In this document: positions 21,804 to 32,235 of the stretch, in pieces
How positions within the stretch are numbered: the first letter of the stretch is position 1
Layout: each line of letters starts with the position of its first letter
Source: Fallopia convolvulus
Lineage: Eukaryota > Streptophyta > Magnoliopsida > Caryophyllales > Polygonaceae
Length of the DNA: 64,000 nucleotides
Assembly: GCA_964016875.1 (NCBI GenBank)
Contig: OZ024736.1
Location: forward strand, 5,773,518-5,837,517
Reading direction: 5' to 3'
Notes under the pieces: generated by a model
What the model saw: the letters and a program-made list of their open reading frames with translations, nothing else
Told to the model about the DNA's origin: nothing
The model's database searches: none
Program-made: the position numbers and the translations under genes

Positions 21804-22331
21804 CTTCGCCAGCGCCGAGTCCCAGCCTTGCCAGCGTCGCGACAGCCCTTGTCGTGACACTCCCGGCACGGTCACGGACGACCTATCCATTTTTAGTACT
21901 TTTATGCATTCTTTCTATTATGGAACATTTCTATTGTTGGTTTTACACATTTAGAAAGACTTTTATGGGCCTTGCGCCGACCATTTTCGGACCGCGCCGT
22001 TGGGCCTAAGTTTGCAAGCTTGCCCTAGGCGCGCCGCCGATAGATTAGGGTTTCTTTGCATTTACTTCAGCCGCCTCTCTATATAAGGGAGAATAGGATT
22101 ATGTTTTCAATCAGCGCACACTTAAGGATTAATTTAGTTGAGGGATTTCTCCTAGTTTCTCCTTAGTGCTATTGCGCCGCCACCTTCAAACACTCAAAGC
22201 TCTCGTGTTCCCCATTGTTTGCCATTATTCGTGCCAAATTCCGTCAAACCAAAGCCTTCCGCTACGCTACATTGAGACCCAATACTCAAGCCACCGATCG
22301 ATCTGAAGCATCCCATACGAGGGACGCATCA
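21350..22331 (+). repeat. 3' LTR of the CRM-like element
   Basis: 982 bp, same length as the 5' LTR. I count nine single-base differences; eight fall in the first 500 bp and one near the end (GATCC/GATCT). The first 454 bp encode the end of pol. Followed by the target duplication TAAGG (22332-22336). Confidence 0.97.
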
Positions 22332-22336
22332 TAAGG

Positions 22337-22619
22337 TTTGACTTTCTTGTTTTTATTTGAATTGTTTGCTTAGGAACAGAGAAGTTTGAATCTGGTTGTT
22401 TGTAACTAAGGAACAAGCAATAAATACAAGTAAGTCATTCAAAATCCTCCAAGAGGAGGTAGAGGTTTACCCACACAACTAGTTAGTTGTCGTGGGGTTC
22501 CTCTATAAGGGAACTGTGTTCTTTCGGCTTTTAATACTTGCGATATTATTTCTTCCGCTGCCTTGGGAACAGCTTAACAACCAGTTCCCAAGCTCTCGCT
22601 AACAAGTTACGATCCAACA
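22337..22619 (+). mobile_element. Solo LTR, right part
   Basis: Continuation of the LTR that starts at 13365. It ends GATCCAACA and is followed by ACATT (22620-22624), the duplicated target site. CTTTCGGCTTTTAATACTTG near 22530 is a plausible polyadenylation/R-U5 region. Split by insertion of the CRM-like element. Confidence 0.8.
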
Positions 22620-22624
22620 ACATT

Positions 22625-24075
22625 GTGTGCATGTTAAGAAAAGAAGTCACAAAGGAATGTCGATTGAAAAATTGACCTTGTGACTTGACATGATTTGATG
22701 AGAGAATATAAGTGTTTGTAGAAATAAGTCCAAAAGATGCACCGATACAGAGGCACGGAACCTCATGTGCGAGGTGTGCAACATGTGCAATGACACAAGG
22801 CAAGGGCGCGTCGACATTGGAAGTGACACGGCACAAGCGCGACGCTCGGTAGAAGCGTGCCGGTGCAAGGCATGCGCGCGTACACGGTGCATGGGCTGCG
22901 GCGCAAGCGTATGGACAGCCGGGGCGCGCCTACGCCTTGTTTGTGGCACGCCGAGTGCACGTAGTTGGTTGGGAGAAAAAGGAAGTGTTGCGGCGCGCCT
23001 AGGGTTTTGGCACGAGGCGTCGGGCACTTGCCTTAATGTTCAACAAAGCTAGGTCCTAATGTTTTGAGAAAAAAAGGTTGTACTATAGCTTTGTGCAATA
23101 TCATATGAGTGAATGTAAGCTTCTCTAAGCTTGGTGAATGTATTATACAAAGACCAACAGCAAGAGAATAGCTTGGTACATAGTGATGAATGTTAGATAG
23201 GAGTTTGAAAGTTTCAAACTAGTTTAAAGTTAGCTTTATAAACTTAACTCAGCTCTTAACTCAAAGAACTAGCTTGATAGGAAGCTCATGTAACTAGGGT
23301 TTAGCTCAAGTATGCTCAAACCAGCTAAGGTTAGCTCAAATAGCTTGTAAGTCAGCTCTACGAGCTAAAGCTCAGCTCAAGCCAGCTCAACTAGCTGGAT
23401 GTGAGTTCAACTAGCTGAGGGCCAACTACACTAGCTAAGTGACCTAGCTTGGTACCTAGTTATGCTAGCTTGACCTAGGCCTTGGTGGGCAAGCTCATGG
23501 GGCGTGCCTTTGGGCTTGGATGTGCCGCAAATGTGGGCTGAAGTTTGGGCCACATAGGTTGCCATTTGGGCTTGATTTTGGGCTTTAAGATGGGTTTTTT
23601 TAGAAGAGTTTTTGACCAACTCATTGGGCCATTATCCAAGACATCTTTATAAACTGTTTTAAATAGTTGGTGCTGATTACCTTTATGTTCTACACCCAAA
23701 CGAGACTACCCTTCGGGGTTTACTCAAGAGACTACCATTCGGGGTCTACTCAAACCGTCTTGACTATCCTTTGGATCTACAAGGGCCGACTTTACTTCAA
23801 CTTGACTTTGTAAAAATGCTATTCTATTTATATCCTAAAATCAACATGTTACACTTACCTTACTAAAAAAATGAAATTATTGATGTTTGCATTAAAAAGT
23901 ATGCTTGTTAATCTATTCAAACCAAATTATTAGCCATTATGTTTATTTGACACATTTTTAGCAATGTATGTGCGTGGATTATTTGTCAAATTTAGGTTAA
24001 ATTTAGGGTTGATAAGGTTGATGCTAGAAAAGAGCTCTAGTTGCCAGAGAGTCTTGCATGATACACATTGCATCT
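22625..24075. other. Intergenic DNA with a GC-rich island and AGCT-rich repeats
   Basis: No gene is recognisable. 22765-23010 is strikingly GC-rich with GGCGCGCC at 22923 and 22992. 23210-23475 is an imperfect array of AGCTCAA(G/C)-TAGCT units. 23702-23780 holds two to three copies of GACTACC(C/A)TTCGGGGT(T/C)TACTC. The remainder is AT-rich. Confidence 0.6.
23210..23475. repeat. Degenerate AGCT-rich tandem array
   Basis: Units such as GCTCAAGCCAGCTCAACTAG recur about every 12-20 bp with variable spacing (near 23310, 23325, 23370, 23390, 23415, 23435, 23455). The core palindrome AGCT occurs more than fifteen times in 265 bp. Confidence 0.75.
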
Positions 24076-24090
24076 AAAATGCAATAAAAT
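24076..24090. repeat. L1 target-site duplication, left copy
   Basis: AAAATGCAATAAAAT; an identical 15-mer follows the L1 tail at 27689-27703. The flanking A-rich tail makes the exact edge uncertain by a few bases. Confidence 0.85.
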
Positions 24091-24099
24091 CATTTCGGT

Positions 24100-24609
24100 T
24101 TGTTAGAGCCGAATTGCTCGGGATTCCCTTTCCTTTGGAGGAAAAGCTCTACTGCTAATCAGAATACTTTTGAAAAACTAGATAGACTCCTTATAAATCA
24201 GTTAATAGCTCATGAGTTTCCTAATCTAATAGTACACCATCATCCTCTTACATCTTCGGACCATTGTCTTATCAGTTTTTGTATTTCAAAAAATAAAAAA
24301 CACATAAAATTTCCTTTTAGAATTGAAAATGCTTGGCTTCAAAACCCTACATATGCACCTTTAGTCCAAAAAGTATGGCATTATCGTCTTGATGGTTCTT
24401 CTATGTTCAAGATTTTTATGAAGCTCCAACTTCAAAAGAAATATTCAAAGGTTTGGGCTAAGCATCACATTAATAACAACTATGAACAACTTAAGATTTC
24501 TGAACGACACTTACAATCTCTTCAAGAAATGTTGTTATATGATCCTTCTAATCCCCTTTTATTAGGAAAGTTACAACGACATTTAAATAAATACAATACT
24601 CTTTTATAA
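24100..24609 (+). pseudogene. L1 endonuclease C-terminus and RT lead-in
   Basis: Begins CSGFPFLWRKSSTANQNTFE, matching the FTW...ERLDR region of plant L1 endonucleases. LDRLLINQLIAHEFPNLIVH and LTSSDHCLISF follow; SDH is the last EEP catalytic motif. It then continues into the RT lead-in with FPFRIENAW. The frame ends at TAA (24607-24609) and resumes in the same frame with FQHDFWKQRAKVKHLQNMDK, so the stop is a nonsense mutation. Confidence 0.85.
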
Positions 24610-25710
24610 TTTCAGCATGATTTTTGGAAACAGAGGGCAAAAGTTAAACATTTACAAAATATGGATAAAAATACAAAATATTTTCAGTCTGTTAAAAAAA
24701 TTAGATCATATAAACAAACCACAAGCTTCCAAACTAAGACTGGTACAATTATTTATGATCATGAATCCATTTCTCACCATATTATTGAAGAAATGAAATC
24801 TAGATTTATTAAAAATAGTTCTTGTTTTCTTCTTCCAAATGATTTGGATTCTATTCCAAAATTAATTAATTCTGAAGATAATATTGCATTAAGTAAATCG
24901 CCTACTCATTCCGAAATTAAATGTGCAATTTTTTCGATGCAAGCGGATAAAACACCCGGCCCAGATGGTTTCACAGCTGAATTTTTCCAACAGTATTGGT
25001 CCATTGTTGGATCTTCTTTAATTTTAGCAGTTAATGCTTTCTTCCATTCTGACCATATGTTACGGGCGATAAATAAATCTTTTATTACTTTGATCCCAAA
25101 ACAAAATAACCCACAAACCATTGGTCATTTCAGGCCTATTAGTCTTTGTAATACAGTATATAAGGTAATTACTAAAATACTGGCAAATCGAATTTCTCAT
25201 TTGCTACCAAAAATTGTTCATCCGTTGCAAGGTGCTTTTGTTAAAGGCAGATTGATTCAGGATAACATCTTAATAGCCCATGAAAATTTTCACTCTTTTC
25301 ATAAGAAGAAAAAAGGCAATAAGGGATGGATGGCTTTGAAAATAGATATGGAAAAGGCTTATGACAAAATAGACTGGGATTTCATTAAAGAAATACTCCT
25401 TAAATTTGGTTTTAGTCAGCATTGGGTTCATTTAGTGATGCAATGTGTCTCTACTTCCTCTTCCTCTGTTCTAGTCAATAATGAACCAGGTTGTGAATTT
25501 GCTCCCACTTGTGGAATTCGACAGGGTGATCCGTTGTCTCCTTTTCTTTTCATAATTTGCAATGGAATATCTTGCTAGAACTTTGCAAATTGATTCAGAT
25601 CAGACAGTTCCTCATGTAGGTATCCAACTAGTTAAGAATGGGACTTGTATTCAGTTTTTAAGTTTTGTAGATGATACAATTATTTTTGCAAATGCAAATC
25701 ATGTTATATG
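24610..25710 (+). pseudogene. L1 reverse transcriptase
   Basis: Motifs in order: KTPGPDGFTAEFFQQYW, LIPKQNNPQTIGHFRPISLC, TKILANRISHLLPKIVHPLQ, AFVKGRLIQDNILIAHE, ALKIDMEKAYDKIDWDFI (catalytic Asp), GIRQGDPLSPFLFII. A one-base frameshift near 25560 moves the frame to MEYLARTLQIDSDQ and FLSFVDDTIIFANA (25664-25675 encodes FVDD where FADD/YADD is usual), ending at TGA 25708-25710. The Asp pair is kept but the preceding Ala is Val. Confidence 0.88.
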
Positions 25711-26594
25711 AATTTTATTAAGGATTTTCTAACTAATTTCTCTTGTATTTCTGGACTTTCCATTAATTTTCATAAAAGTTCGTTCCAAACCTCAACAAAC
25801 ATTTCTAGAGCTTCAAAATGCTATGTTCGCTGAAACAATTGCTAAATTAAAATCACAGTTATCTAAATGGAAAGCTAATTCTATTTCTCAGGTTGGTAGG
25901 TCGATTCTAATTCAATCAAATCTGTTAGGACATGTAATTTACTTAATACAAAGTTTCCTACTTCCTAAAGGAGTTTGGGATGACATTGATAAAGTTAAGA
26001 AATCTTTTTTTAGAATACATTTACCATCTGCTTTGTAGTTGGGATAAAATTTGTACTCTTAAAGAAAATGGCGGGATGGGTCTAAGGACGACTCAAAATA
26101 TGAATATTTCACTACAAATGAAACTTCTTTGAAAAATACAAAAAGAATCTCAAAATATTTGGGTTCGAATTATTAAGGATAAATATTTAGGATCACAGGA
26201 TTTATTTCAATATCAGAAGAAAACTTTATCGTGGCAGTTTAGCAGATTGCTTAGTATCAGGGATATGTTCTCGAAAGGAATTAAGTGGATTTTAGGGAAG
26301 GGAAATAGGATAAATTTTTGGACTGATAAGTGGGTTGGAGATTCCAACCTTCTTTGTTATATGGACAATAGTAATCCCTTAACTAAAGTTTCAGCTTACA
26401 TTACCCCTTCCAAAGTTTGGGATGTTGATGCCCTTAAGGAGATTTTACCTTCCGTTATTATAGATCTAATTGTGCAAATTCGGATTCCTTTTTCGGATTT
26501 TGAGGATTGTATTGTTTGAATTCCATCTTCGGATGGTAATTTTTCTGTCCAATCTGCTTCGACACTATTAAATGAATCAAGAAACATTACCTCT
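25711..26594 (+). pseudogene. L1 RT thumb and linker, fragmented
   Basis: Short frames continue the L1 protein: LSKWKANSISQVGRSILIQS and LGHVIYLIQSFLLPKGVWDD (25823-26038), then KGIKWILGKGNRINFWTDKW and VWDVDALKEILPSVIIDLIV (26247-26519). These match the conserved linker after RT in plant L1 elements (WK..LS.AGR..LI, W.IGNG..I.FW.D.W). Frame changes occur near 26040 and 26520. Confidence 0.8.
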
Positions 26595-27573
26595 GTGGGT
26601 TATTCTTGGATTTGGAAAATGAAACTACCCCCTATAATTCAAAATTTTATTTGGAAAGCTTGTATTGATTGCCTCCCTACAACAGATAGACTAAATCGAT
26701 TTTATAACTGTGTTCCTCATTGTTGTTCTATGTGTAATATGGAAAATGAGAATTTGAACCATCTTTTTTTACACTGTTCTTTTACAAAGAAAATGATTAC
26801 AAAATTGGAAGACAATATTCAATTCTCTTTTGATTTAAGTACTTCTGGATGTTTTAATGATAATCTCATTTCGATTCTTAACTTAAATAAAAATAAAAAA
26901 ATCCTTTGTTTTTTAGGGTGGCTCATTTGGAATCATAGAAATTCTTTAATCTTTAATCTTGCTAGGATAATTCCACATCTTTTGCCTTGTGATTTGGCGC
27001 TTTCCCAGTTAATTCTTTGGGAATATGCTAACTCTAAAATGGAAAGATCAATTTGCAATAGGCCTAAAAAGAAAAATGGAACTTCTTGGATCAAACCACG
27101 ATACTCTTGGTGTAAACTTAATTTTGATGCATCTAAACATAAGAATGATGCTACTTTTGCTAGCTTTATTTTTAATTTTAGCCTGTGATAGGTTGCCTCT
27201 TCATCCGATGTTGGTGTTAAAAGCTGAGGCTTTAGCTCTCCTGGAGGGTTTGAAACTAGGAAGACAATTACATATTCAAAAACTTATTATAGAAGGGGAG
27301 GGGATAATCTGATTCTTATAAATTCCTTATAAAAATATTTGGAAAGTTCCTTGGGAAATATATTCCATTATTCAGGATATCCGAACTTTGGTTTCGGGTT
27401 TTCCAGAGGTGGTGTTTTTTCATTGTTTTAGGGAGGCTAATTCAGCCGCTGACTTCTTAGCAAGGAGACATGTCAGCATTCCGCAGATTCGTCATGCAAT
27501 CTCTTCCTCTTGCTTGGATTTGTGCTTTGATGATATCTCATTAGTAAGGTTAAGACAATTGTTTCGTCTTTAA
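26595..27573 (+). pseudogene. L1 zf-RVT and RNase H domains
   Basis: The zf-RVT domain reads YSWIWKMKLPPIIQNFIWKA and CCSMCNMENENLNHLFLHCS (Cys/His ligands C-x2-C...H-x4-C), at about 26600-26790. RNase H fragments follow in other frames: YSWCKLNFDASKHKNDATFA (27105-27165, first catalytic Asp), ALALLEGLKLGRQLHIQKLI (about 27230-27300) and FREANSAADFLARRHVS (about 27430-27480). A C-terminal RNase H is typical of plant L1 elements. Confidence 0.82.
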
Positions 27574-27703
27574 CCTTTAGTTTTTAATTTTTTCAAGATC
27601 ATCCGCAGTGATGATTTAGGTTGGCCTTGTAATATTGGGGCGACCTAATGTTTGCTTTGTAATGAGCTGGTTGCTCATTTTTCAAAAAAAAATGCAATAA
27701 AAT

Positions 27704-29796
27704 AAATAGGTAATTGAAATCCTTTTGAGTAATAAGCTCATGGATAAATATTTTCTTCATCAATTAGGTTGATAAGTTCGAATTTTCTCTCTAAATAAAC
27801 TGTTTTAATTAGTTTACTTAAATTTTTATTTTCATTATATAACAACAATAAAAACATTTAGCCAGTGTAGCTCTGCTTAAGTGAAATCTAGGGGTCAAGA
27901 TGGGGGCACCCTTGACTTAACGTAATAGGTGCGCCCGAAAAGGCCCAAAGGGGCCCACCCGACCACTAGACCACAACACTTGACATGTTAGGGAAAACGA
28001 CCCAAACACCAGCAAAGCACAAAAACACAAAAGTACAAAACCTCCAAACTATAAAAACTAGCAAATCAAAGACACAAAACGAAACAAGATGCCCAAACCG
28101 TGAATGCCTAGTGAAATCGTTTTTCTTGTCGACTAGTTGTCTGCTACCTTGATCCTCTCCCTCCAACTATATATATTTGCATACTATTAGCTCTATTGAA
28201 ATTCTCAACTAGTTGATATCCTGTTGTATACTTTCCTTTTAGCATTTTTTCTGTCGTTCTCTCCCTCTGCAAAAGTCTTTCAAGAACAAAATCTCACACC
28301 TGCGAATTAGCTTTGAGATTCGCCTTTGTATATATCCACACCAATAAAGTCTCGTTGTCTCAACTAACATGCAAATCCAACCGTAGAAATGTTAGCACCT
28401 AATTTTAGTAGAGTCTCGTAGTCATAGGTGTAATGGATAAGAATATTATACAAATTTGTTATTCGCTCTTTTTTTTTGTAAATGTTATTCGGTTTTTTTT
28501 TATTATTTGAATGTATTGTCCAATCACTTCAATCCAAAAGTATGGGATGAAGACATATTGTGCGAACAATTAAGCAACAATTCGTCAAGTAATGTCATGT
28601 ATGTATAAATTGCGAAGAAAAAAAAACACCATCTTTACGTTATTTTGTACAAAACCATCCTTTATCTATGTTCTCTTTAATTGTCATTTATCATCCACAA
28701 TCATTTTATTCTTATCAAAATGTTCCCAAAATACATAAAATTTTACAAAAAACCTTCTTATATTAGTATATTTTTCACGGTAATAGTATTGTTAATGAAC
28801 TCGGGGTGAATTGGAAATTCTACACACATTTGATGTTTCATTTAAGACAATATAAGTGTGCGTGAGGAATAATGAATTATATTCCAAACATGGATCTTGA
28901 TGGTTAAATGTAACTTTTGAATTGAGGATGATTTTGAACAAAATAATCTAAATATATGGTGGTTTGTGCAATTTAACACTACTAGGTTCGAACTCTGTAA
29001 TTAACGTACAAGTGTCTGAGGTATATAATCACAACAATGTGCATGTACGGGTTTGAGTAAGATCCATAGAAGAATATTTAATTGCGAGCGAGTAAACTTT
29101 AACCATTATTATTATTATTATTATTTTATCAACGGTCATAAAAATATTTTATTTGTTATCTTTTATTATTTTTATAAAATTAAATATAGTGATTATATGA
29201 TATAATGAAAGATTTTATCTTAATTAAAAAATAAAACTTTCGTTTGGAGTAAGGAGCAAAATATCGTTTGTTTGGACTTTAAGGCATTGTGCTTGCCCTC
29301 TCTCTTCCATTATAAATATACATCTTCGCCGTGTATGAAGAGCATATTAAAACGCACCGTAAGAGCTTAAACGGGATAATATTCGCTTAACTTGTTTAAG
29401 AAAACTCGCTCAATCGACGACTGCTCTTTTGACTTAGACATCGGAGGTAGATTAGGGGATCCTCGCTCCATTTGTCCATTATTTTACAGGTTTGAGGTTG
29501 AAGATGAAGTTGGAACAAAAAATGAAGAAGGAGTAATCAATTAATACATTAAAAGGCGATTTTTTGTGTACTAACACTAATCAAATCTTGCTAAAAATGC
29601 AGAACACTAATTAATAAGACCGACATAATTAAGGTTGATGGTTGTGTTATTTTTTTTCGTCTTATGGTTGTGTTATTTATTTATTTTTTTGGTTGAAATG
29701 GTTGTGTTATTTATTTTTTTGGTTTTGGTTGTGTTATTTATTAGTAGTACATATAATGTTGCTATTGTATAAAAGATAAACTTATGAGCTAGAAAG
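27704..29796. other. AT-rich intergenic DNA, no gene seen
   Basis: No coding region or complete element recognised. Contains (ATT)n at about 29107-29126 and four spaced copies of TGGTTGTGTTATTT between 29638 and 29742. A stretch at 27890-27960 is GC-rich relative to its surroundings but has no recognisable identity. Confidence 0.5.
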
Positions 29797-30197
29797 TATT
29801 AAATTTTTTTAGTGGTCGATGGATCGGGGATCGTGCGTATATAAGTCTAGCATATAAGTTCAGTGGGGTCCCATCCTAAAACTAATTGGCAATAGGAGGA
29901 GTAATTCAAGGGTATATAAATTAGGTTATTTCTCTTTATATTTCAGAGGGGGATAGACTATTTTCAATGCGCCCCGCGTAAGTACAACTGGCCTGACCTA
30001 GTTGACACTTGGACAGACGAGTCTAGCATCTCAATCTCCTTATAGCTAGCCCGATGGCAGTGATGAGATGTGGCATTTCAATCTCTTTAATAGCCAACTC
30101 AAACCCTAGGTGGGGGCATCTCATTCTCTTTTTAGTCGAAAGCACCCATGCACAGGAAACGGGTCCGGATCGAGAGAAGCTGTTAGACATGCATATA

Positions 30198-30209
30198 GCT
30201 CTGATACCA
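30198..30209 (-). other. tRNA-iMet primer-binding site of the TRIM-like element
   Basis: TGGTATCAGAGC on the minus strand, directly inside the right-hand terminal repeat. Confidence 0.75.
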
Positions 30210-30279
30210 TATTAAACTAATCTATGGGCCGATAGATTGGAGGTCGTGCGTATATAAGCCTAGCACACAAGTCCAGTAG

Positions 30280-30807
30280 TAGTGGTGTTCAACGGGTCGG
30301 GTCGCTCGCGACCCGCACCGACCCAACCCGCAATTTGCGGATTTCGGGGGTCGCGGGTCGGGTCGCGGGTCGAATTTTTTATATTTTGCGGGTCGCGGGT
30401 CGGGTCGGGTCAAACCCGCGCGGGTCGCAGGTCGACCCGCAATATTTTTAAAAATATATATTCTTTATAATTTTATTAATGTATAAACTATTTTTTAATA
30501 ACAAAATTGATGGATTTACGGGTCGACCCGCAAACCCGACGAGTTTTTAAAAAAAATACATGTTTTTAGGTCAAAAATTAATTATTTTAGATTAAAAATT
30601 AATATTTTTAGGTAAAAAAATTAGTTTTGACCCGATTGACTTAGTCAAACGGGTCAAGCGGGTCGACCCGCGACCCGACCCGTTAGACCCGCGACCCGCG
30701 GGGTCGGGTCGCGGGTCAAAGGCAAAAAAATTTACAGGTCGCGGGTCGACCTACAACCCGCAATTTCGGGTCGCGGGTCGACCCGACCCGACCCGTGAAC
30801 ACCCCTA
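30280..30807. mobile_element. GC-rich foldback hAT-type MITE (528 bp)
   Basis: The termini are TAGTGGTGTTCAACGGGTCG and the complement of TAGGGGTGTTCACGGGTCGG. The flanks TCCAGTAG (30272-30279) and TCCAGCAG (30808-30815) form an 8-bp target duplication with one difference, as expected for hAT transposons. Both arms are built from GGGTCG / CGACCC repeats, so the two halves fold back over long stretches. The centre (about 30440-30650) is AT-rich. No transposase is encoded. It interrupts the TRIM-like LTR. Confidence 0.85.
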
Positions 30808-30924
30808 TCCAGCAGGGATCTATCCTAAAACCAATTAGTAATAGAATGAGTAATTTAAGAATCTATATATATTTAGTAGGCTATTTTATTTATATTTTAA
30901 ATGTGAGATTGACTATTCTCAACA

Positions 30925-32235
30925 CATGGAAGGAACTTATCGAGTTATAGGGCTGAATCTTTTCACCATAGACGCTAACTCAAGGGTAAAAAAAGATAAA
31001 GATGTTGGTGAGCACGTTGCCTAGCTAGCTACCGGAGACGTCAACTTTTGTTACTTGACATGAAATTTCATCATGTGAATCTCATTCTCCTTGCAATTTT
31101 TGGCAAATTTAAACTAATGAGTAATGGCCCAATCTTCTTTTGGTCTATATGCAACTTCAAATCAATGAAATTGTTGGGGATCGATTGATTTGTAAGCTTT
31201 TAGCTAGCCAGGTCAAAATTAATTAATTGAACTAGCACACGTGTTTATTAATGCATTTGAGTTTTGTGTACACGAACCAAAATCTTCGATCCAAAAGTAC
31301 TTAAATGACCGGTGTTTGTTTCCTTAATACTCAAACGTCCAATTTTTTTTATTAATTAATACCTAAATGTTTAAATAATCTTTTTTTAATATTCAAATAT
31401 CCAAATATGATATTTCTAATACCAATCTAGCATTATGGTCTTAGTTAAACTATAGTATCATAATATCTTAAAAGAGACCAAATGTACGTAAATAACTCAT
31501 TTTTATAGAGTTGGAATCTTTCTACCATAACGTACATGATCAAAATGTGCGTTTTTGGACAAGTTCGAGCTCCGTAACGTACATGATCGATCGATCGAGT
31601 TGTACAGAACCATGCATTATTTGCTTTTATAGAGTTGGAATCTTTCTACCATAGACACTCAAACTTAAGGCAACTAGAATATGTAGGCATGCCTAACCTG
31701 AATGTCAAGTTGTTATTGCCCGACATGAAATTTCATGATGTGAATCTCATTCTCCTTGCAATATTTGGTCGTTGATAATGTGATGAGAATTAATATGAAT
31801 TGTGAATTTGTGATTCAATGAATATTGATCGATAATGTGATGAGAATATGAACTGTGAGTATTCATTATTGATCATTGACAAAGTAATTTATATAGATTC
31901 AACCAAAAAAAGTAATTTATATAGAGGATACATAAGTAAAACTTACATGCATATGAAAGTTATGTAAGACTATAAATGAAAAACGCAATAAACAATTCTA
32001 AAATACAAAGATATTTTTTATAAGAAAATAAATTACGGAGGAAAACATAAAGAGACGTCGTTCGCCCAAAGCATCTAAATTAACTGATGAGATTTTCAAG
32101 ATATTAAAGTGCTTCCTAGAACAAGATATGGACGATAAGGGACATCTTAGAGATGCGGTACGTCACCTTGTTGATTTCCCGAAAAATGAGGGTTCAATTC
32201 TCAGTGGAGGAGAAATGAACTAATAAATGAGCCCT
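30925..32235. other. Intergenic DNA with dispersed short repeats
   Basis: No gene seen. TGACATGAAATTTCATCATG...ATTCTCCTTGCAAT (31056-31100) recurs at 31718-31762. ATAGAGTTGGAATCTTTCTA is at 31505 and 31628. CGTACATGATC occurs at 31532 and 31578. These suggest an old duplication of about 650 bp. Confidence 0.55.

Larger units (their letters stand above)
14014..22331 (+). mobile_element. Complete CRM-like Ty3/Gypsy LTR retrotransposon (8318 bp)
   Basis: Two LTRs of 982 bp each (14014-14995, 21350-22331), 5-bp target duplication TAAGG, iMet primer site after the 5' LTR, polypurine tract before the 3' LTR, and one long gag-pol frame (15681-21803) broken only by two stop codons. I count nine substitutions between the LTRs (0.9%), seven of them transitions, so insertion is recent. 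RT and the C-terminal GPITRARTRA motif, with pol entering the 3' LTR, resemble centromeric retrotransposons (CRM) among chromoviruses. This lineage call needs a phylogeny. Confidence 0.92.
24091..27688 (+). mobile_element. 5'-truncated L1-type LINE with 15-bp target duplication
   Basis: Starts inside the endonuclease C-terminus and runs through RT, zf-RVT and RNase H to an A-rich tail (CATTTTTCAAAAAAA). Flanked by AAAATGCAATAAAAT on both sides. Truncation at the 5' end and a poly(A) tail are the usual results of target-primed reverse transcription. The frame carries several stops and frameshifts. Confidence 0.93.
29797..30924 (-). mobile_element. TRIM-like small LTR element split by a hAT-type MITE
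   Basis: A repeat at 29797-29969 (173 bp) matches 30210-30279 plus 30816-30924 (179 bp once the insertion is removed). Shared strings include GTGCGTATATAAG, AAACT/AACCAATT and GACTATT(T/C)TCAA. Between them is 228 bp of non-coding DNA. Next to the right copy lies GCTCTGATACCA (30198-30209), the reverse complement of the iMet primer site, so the element reads on the minus strand. Tiny LTRs, a PBS and no coding capacity fit a TRIM. No target duplication was found. Confidence 0.7.

Noticed and set aside
22647..23052. Overlapping frames on both strands in the GC-rich island
   Set aside because: No motif, Cys/Arg-rich composition typical of GC-rich non-coding DNA, no splice or promoter support.
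23700..23790. Possible CRISPR-like direct repeats (ACTACC.TTCGGGGT)
   Set aside because: Only two or three imperfect units with no spacers, in a plant nuclear context.
30280..30807. GC-rich segment as a CpG island or promoter
   Set aside because: Terminal inverted repeats and an 8-bp flanking duplication show it is a transposable element.
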